Assembly (NCBI GenBank): GCA_006503535.1 | Contig: QYRS01000004.1 | Location: forward strand, 1,178,001-1,242,000 | Source: Arthrinium phaeospermum | Lineage: Eukaryota; Ascomycota; Sordariomycetes; Amphisphaeriales; Apiosporaceae | DNA length: 64,000 nucleotides | Reading direction: 5' to 3' | In this document: piece by piece, positions 58,672 through 64,000 of the stretch | Layout: every line of letters begins with the position of its first letter | Position numbering within the stretch: position 1 is the stretch's first letter | The notes under the pieces: model-generated | The model's input: the letters and a program-made list of their open reading frames with translations, nothing else | What the model was told of the DNA's origin: nothing | Databases searched by the model: none | Program-made: the position numbers and the translations under genes

Positions 58672-61531
58672 TTATCTCGACGTTCAATACCTTTTTCAGT
58701 GCATTTGCGTTATTTTCTTTATTCAGGCAACAGTCGTTTACGAGCATGGCGCAGCGGGATTGGGACTGTCAGGCGGCTTTTCAGAGTCGCGTGGCTTTAA
58801 GCAGAGGAACAGCTATTGCTGCAGATGATAGCGTTCACGAGGCGATATCAGTCGCTGGGTATACCGGGAGCGAGGATCCTTCCAGGGAAGGAATCACACA
58901 TTGCCACTAGTGAATTGGGCAAATAATCTTGGGTTACAGGTTTCGGGACAGATTGGGGTTAGGGTTGTACATTTCATATATCGGGTCTCCTTATACACTT
59001 GGTCGCGATGGTCTAATAATTTAGATGGCGAAGACTGTTCTCATCCTAGATATGTTACGTTTGAATGAATAGTATGCTTTGTTATTTCAACGTTTTCCGT
59101 TAATCAATGCATATCCAGAGGCTTCACTTTCTCTTGCGATCAATAATCAGTGGTTTTCACGTTGCTGATTAGCAAAAGAATGTGTCAGCACAGTCGATGC
59201 GACTGTTGACTAGAGTATTGCCCGTCTCATGTGTGGAGCATTTGCCGACGAGGAGGGACGAGGCTTTCCTGGTTTAGATCCTTTTGACGGCCTTTTGCGT
59301 GACCTCTTCTTGGCGGTCTTGGTTGATTGGGCCCCAGAAAGGTCCTGGAGCGCCGGCCGACTGCATGCATGCACGCATCGGCGCCCGGTCGGTAGGGACG
59401 GAAGACGTGGCCGGGCGAGGCAATGAGCATTCTCGAGCACGTCGGGTTGCGCGGACCTTTTTGCATCAAAGAGCGTGGGCCGTAGGTATATGGACTCGTA
59501 TTCATTTCTTGAAACGAACACTGACATTTATCAAAGTTCCCATAGTTTCAAGATTACCATCGCATCATCATCATCGTGGGTGAGTGACAATGAGTCGAGA
59601 GTCGTCACATGCCACAGACCAGCTAATACATGTAGAGTGGGGTGGGGGGTTTACATGTCTCGTTTCCTGTTTTGCTACAATACGGCGGCGGCATCTGCAG
59701 TTTGCTATCTGATCCGCGTAATCACGACCAGACCGGCGTATTGCTCGTAAGAAAGGCCCCAAACCTCAACAAGATCGGCAAATCGTTGGCCGGTTGTAAG
59801 CCGCGGACAGCGAACTTGGCAGCCTGGTGGCTTTACTGAGGTTAGGTCGCCGGGAGAAAGAGCGGGGTGATGCGAGTGAGGCCCCAGTCGTCAGTCAGCC
59901 TGGGGGAGTAGAGTGGAGAGGAGCTGCGGTTTACAGCTTGCAGCCGCATCTCCCGGGCGGCGATCCAATTGGGCGTTCGGTCTCTCAAGTGCTGATATGT
60001 AGCTTACTTACATCTTCTTACTGTTTTGGATCGGCACATCATGTGCGCGAAACATATCGGGAGCTCCTGCAGGCGCAGGTGCGGAACCGGTATTGATTGA
60101 GTCGCGAGAGCCGTGCGGTTTTTGGGGGGTGGTGGTCCTCTATGTCGAAACTTGGTGCCCCATCGCGGCACCCGTCCGTCTAGCTGCTATGAACCCATGT
60201 TGGCGGTTCCTCTCTGTCTGCCTCGTCCAATACCGTTCGACCGTCAGCCCGACCGAGTATATGCATGTTTGCCTCGCGAGGGAGATATGCCCATCAGGTC
60301 ATATTCCCGCTTATCCATTCGTCCCAACGTCCGATGATCCCTCGCAATTGGCTGACATGACCCCCCGGTTCTGGGTAATGCATCCTGCCAGAGACATGAT
60401 GCCTGGTTATCACTTGACACCCGTCAGCGACTCGCGCAGCCTCAGGTAAGGCAATCCTTGTCGGGACTCAGGTGTAGATCTAGGGGAACTGCATATATAT
60501 ATAAGCCGTCTGCATCGTTATTTCGGCAATTCAATCTCACCCACCATCTTACACAAGCTCTCAACAATACATCATCAGCCTTATTATCTCTACTCATTGC
60601 CAGCCGGACCTTGAGTCTTGCTCGCGCTCCTCGGCATAAACCACAAATACGCCGTACTCCATACGCTACATACCAGCTATACGAAGGCACATCCGGGTGA
60701 CACCAGTCAAACAACAACCAAAACCACTTACCGGAATTCGGCTACGACTTCCTCTATTCACCTCACCCTTCATCATGTTTGGTCTGTGGGATGCTCTGAT
60801 GAAAGCTGTCGGGAGCGGCCCGGACGCTGCGCTGGCAGAGAAGCCCAGCACGAACGGCCATCGCCGCCGCAGGAGCAAGGGATCGACGTCCCAGATGTGG
60901 GGACATGTCATGGAATGAATACCTAGATCGGGTCTTTCTGGGGGTGTGGGTGACCGGAAGTCACCGTGGGCTATCTGTGTATATGCCATGGGGAGGGGTA
61001 TTTGGATTTACTGGGGTTTCACATTGTTTGGTGATGGCGTTTGGGGTATTTGGTCTTGGACTGGGACGGGGGAATGTCATCGGCAAGAGTTTCGCAGCGG
61101 GCGGCTGGGCGGGCATACCTTGTGATCAGGGGTTGGAAACCACATCAGATCAGGCCTGGAGAATAGCGATATCAATCCAGGGCATACAGTAGCGGAAGAC
61201 TGCGAATCAACAAGAGGACAACTGCCATGATCCTGGCGATGGTGCTATATTTTGATTGACCTGACTCGTACTATCGGCGGCAGTTCAACCCTGGCACACA
61301 AACGTCCGGTTACAGTATCATCAATTACTCTGCGTGATCGAAATCTCCACGAGAACCCCGAATCAAAAAGTCACGTGCAAGGTCAGATAGATGTTGAAGC
61401 AATATGCTTTGAAGTTGTATTAGATATATAGCATGCCTTAGGGGTAAATATGCCTAGGTGAAATATCGTTGCACAATTCTATGTCGTCGTGTCGTCGTTA
61501 AACTTTGTAATTGGGGGGTGAAGGGCCACGC
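58672..61531. other. 2.9-kb gene-poor region
   Basis: No supported gene. A 47-codon frame at 60775-60918 (plus, MFGLWDALMKAVGSGPD...) follows a long CT-rich leader-like stretch and could be a small protein, but has no family or splice support. Confidence 0.45.
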
Positions 61532-62026
61532 TTAAGCATCAGTGACCACGATGGTGGCGTTGTAGCCTTGGACCTTGGTCAGGCCACCGGCGCCAACCAG
61601 GTAGGGGATAGCGGCAGTGAAGATGTTGTCGCCGGCCGGGGTGTCCTTGGGGATGGTGACATCCAGGGTGAAGTTGCCGAGGGGAACTTCCTTGGGGCTG
61701 TAGAGAATGGAATGCATTAGCAAATTTGGAAAAATAAAAAGAGGGGAACGGGAATGGGGGGAAACATACTAGAAGGCCTCGTAGCCGATCTGCGTGCCGA
61801 TGCAGGTGTCCGGGGCGCAGCTGCCGCCGGTGTTGGGCCCGACAGCCCGGATGCCGAAGGAGACGGAGTAGTCGACGTAGTTCTGGACGTAGATCGAGGT
61901 CAGGAGCTTGACCTGGATGGTGCTGCCGGCCGCGGCGGAGGCGGGGACCTCCATGTCGTAGATGTAGGCGGAGGCCGAGGGCAGGGCGGCCAGGCCGGCG
62001 GCGACGAGAGTCTTGATGGAAACCAT
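61532..62026 (-). CDS. NIS1-like secreted protein
   Basis: Minus-strand exons 62026-61770 and 61697-61532 (GTATGT donor, CAG acceptor, phase 2); 140 residues. The signal peptide is 'MVSIKTLVAAGLAALPSASA'. The mature protein is an all-beta single domain whose order of strands and length match the NIS1 family (necrosis-inducing secreted protein 1, first described in Colletotrichum): 'VPASAAAGSTIQVKLL' early, 'SIYVQNYVDYSVSFGI' in the centre, 'GNFTLDVTIPKDTPAGDN' after the intron, and a final strand 'GYNATIVVTD'. Two Cys in 'GGSCAPDTCIG' are probably bridged, a feature not obvious in all members. Known NIS1 proteins are plant-facing effectors that bind receptor-kinase components and dampen immunity; whether this copy does so is inference. 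Complete, no lesion seen. Confidence 0.72.
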
Positions 62027-63195
62027 TTTGTCTGATTTGGGAGGTTGGGTGGTTAAATATTAGAGATATTAGGTTTGTCTGGGGAGTGTAACGAAGGACG
62101 CAGATGTATAAAGATCGTGAGATTGATGGGTGGTACTAGAAGTTTTCTCGGATGGAAGCAGGGCGAAGCATCTCATTCTTATATGAAGAAGAAGACCGGA
62201 TGACCCTAGCTTAGAACAACTTCGATGGCAAGCAACCTCGTCTCTCTCTCCTCTCGATGCTACTATCCCAGGAGCCTAAGCCGGTTTCTACGGCATCCAC
62301 GCATGAACGCCAACGGTCCAATACGAGATTTGCTGGCTCCGTAAATAGTGCCGATCCTGATTGCCCGCACGTGGCATATCCAGGCGTCTTTCCCAATAAA
62401 CAACGACGATTTTAAGGAGATTTGTCCCGGGATCCCGGGGATTTTCGCAACGGCTAAGCTTCGCCTCGGCCAGGGTTGTGAAATTCGCGTGATGCCTCCT
62501 AAATGACTGTTCGCTGTCACCCGGATGCCTCTAGACGAAGAAGAATACCAAGGCAGCTTGGATTTTTACTTTTTAGGCACAGTCGCAAGTACATAAAGGG
62601 GGATATTGCTGGGTAGCATTGCACAGCCCGGCACCTGCGTCATTGTGAAATCGAATCTGCTGCTTTGCTGGCCAGCCCCCGCTAACCTGATCACCCCCAC
62701 TGCGGGTGGTAAGGTTGCCTCGCTAATCGCTAGGGGGCATCTGCCGCAAGCAAGATCCGCTAAACAAAGGCCTTCTGGCCGCTGACCAGCGCATTCTCGC
62801 GCCTCTGCGAGCTTGCAAGCCCGCTAAACGTGCAGCCGGCCAACTTACGAGTCTCGTAAAAGCCTCACGCCTTTCCTTAACGTCCATGCCGAAAAAGCAT
62901 GCACTCGAGGTCACATCGCCCTCATTCGGGTCACGCCTTCTTTCTGCGCTGTCACCATTATTTTGGAGTTTTCTGCCGATTCGTTCGTGTTCTATTTTTG
63001 TTCGGTCTTGCTGATGGGGGAATGGGACCATCCCAGAGCAACAACTAGCGGTGATGGCTTTTATCGCATAAACTTAGGTTAATACGCCTCACGGACAATT
63101 CTACCACGTCTCCCTCGAAGCGGGTAGGGCTCAGGGATGCTGCCAACAACAAGCGAAATTTGATGTTAAAGCACACGCTAAGCACTATCTAGAAT
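62027..63195. other. Intergenic region
   Basis: No coding exon recognised. Upstream part should hold the NIS1-like promoter; the rest is 3' flank of the permease. Confidence 0.45.
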
Positions 63196-64000
63196 CTAGA
63201 TGGACTTTACATCCCCATCCGCAGATGCCGACTCGGCCTGCACTGCCTCTTGCCTTTTGCTATTCTTTCGGGTCAAAAACGAAAGTCCACCCGTCCATAT
63301 CGACAAAGCGATACTCATCGCGATCATGGCCCACATACCCCGCTGCAATGCAACCGTTAGTACTTAATCGAGAACAGTGCTCAAGCCTTTTTCATAGAGA
63401 TCACAACAAAGATTCACTTACGTGGAACCAGGGCGCCATGGAGGCGCCGTAAAAGACGATGGACCACCAGGCGTTGATGACATTGGATCCCAGATTCATG
63501 CCCGCCAAGACGACGGCTCGGAACATATGGTCTTCGTACCTCATTGCGTCGTTGCACCAGGCGAAGAAGGTGGCTTGACAGGCGTACACCGTCCCGGCTA
63601 GGTAGTACGCCGCAAAAACCACCGTTGTCGACGCCGGGTTTGTGGGGTCTCTGGACGCAGCCAGAATCATGGCCGCGGTGACCACGCCGATGATGCCAAT
63701 GAAGTGGCCCACGAGCCACCGCTTGCCGCGCAGGAAGTCGGTGAGCGTCGCCCAGAAGAGGGTGGACACAATGCCGATTGCCGGAATAGCGGTAGGGTAG
63801 TTGTTCAGCTGCCACACCGCATACTTGTTGGTCGGATGGCTCTTCATGTACAATGCCATGAGGCCGTTGGAACTGAAGGACTCGGTCTCGCCCGCAATGA
63901 TCCAAAGAACCACGAACCCCCACCACTGCCAGGAAGACAAGACCTTCTTGAAGAAGCTGATGGATACTGGAGAGCGCTCCTCCACCGCCGGAACCCGCGC
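63196..64000 (-). CDS. Dal5/Liz1-type MFS permease, C-terminal part (cut by window edge)
   Basis: The frame runs in from the right edge: exon 64000-63422, then an exon 63342-63196 joined through a GTAAGT donor and CAG acceptor in phase 0. About 241 residues are visible. It has helices 7-12 of the anion:cation symporter branch of the MFS (allantoate permease Dal5, pantothenate Liz1, biotin Vht1): 'WQWWGFVVLWIIAGETESF', 'TNKYAVWQLNNYPTAIPAIG', 'FLRGKRWLVGHFIG', 'CNDAMRYEDHMFRAVVLAGM', 'WSIVFYGASMAPWFHRGMWA'. These permeases take up small organic acids, vitamins or ureides across the plasma membrane. Substrate not readable without the first half. Confidence 0.85.

Overview
The window is nuclear DNA of a filamentous ascomycete (Pezizomycotina, most likely a plant-associated Sordariomycete). 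Genes are short and sit on both strands without operons. Introns are 43-250 nt with GTAAGT/GTATGT-like donors and CTGAC-like branch sites, and third codon positions are GC-rich. Several products are typical of such fungi: a But2-domain secreted protein, a NIS1-like secreted protein, a Bli-4-like dehydrogenase, a Clr5-domain protein, and a highly reducing polyketide synthase (HR-PKS). Most gene models below were rebuilt by joining exons at GT-AG sites that keep the reading frame and restore family motifs. No transcripts were available.

Layout. 0.2-10.5 kb: But2-domain secreted protein, secreted GH20 hexosaminidase, F-box protein, RIO1 kinase, secreted BBE-type FAD oxidoreductase. 11.3-18 kb: rhodopsin-fold membrane protein, divergent SUMO-like protein, RING-finger protein, MFS sugar transporter. 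18.3-34.5 kb: a secondary-metabolite-like block with an eroded O-methyltransferase, an HR-PKS of about 2,711 residues, a BAHD acyltransferase, a small secreted Cys protein and a frameshifted short-chain dehydrogenase. 34.5-43.8 kb: a short RBR/IBR protein with a 7-nt exon, a LITAF-type membrane zinc protein, an aldo/keto reductase, a Clr5-domain protein and an SLC10A7/RCH1-like carrier. 47-48.5 kb: NiCoT nickel/cobalt transporter. 50.7-52.4 kb: secreted tyrosinase. 55.5-58.7 kb: calpain-like protease. 61.5-62 kb: NIS1-like protein. The right edge cuts a Dal5-type MFS permease. Four gene-poor stretches (43.8-47.1, 48.5-50.7, 52.4-55.5 and 58.7-61.5 kb) show no convincing gene.

How the genes fit together. 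The PKS block has the gene types of a decorated-polyketide cluster (PKS, O-methyltransferase, acyltransferase, oxidoreductase, transporter) but looks worn. The PKS keeps one long open frame, yet has no recognisable acyl carrier protein, and residues expected to be catalytic in its acyltransferase and dehydratase domains appear replaced. The methyltransferase is broken into several frames. The dehydrogenase carries one extra base in a homopolymer. The block is therefore either decaying or a PKS that works with partners in trans. The other genes are housekeeping or lifestyle genes with no evident shared pathway.
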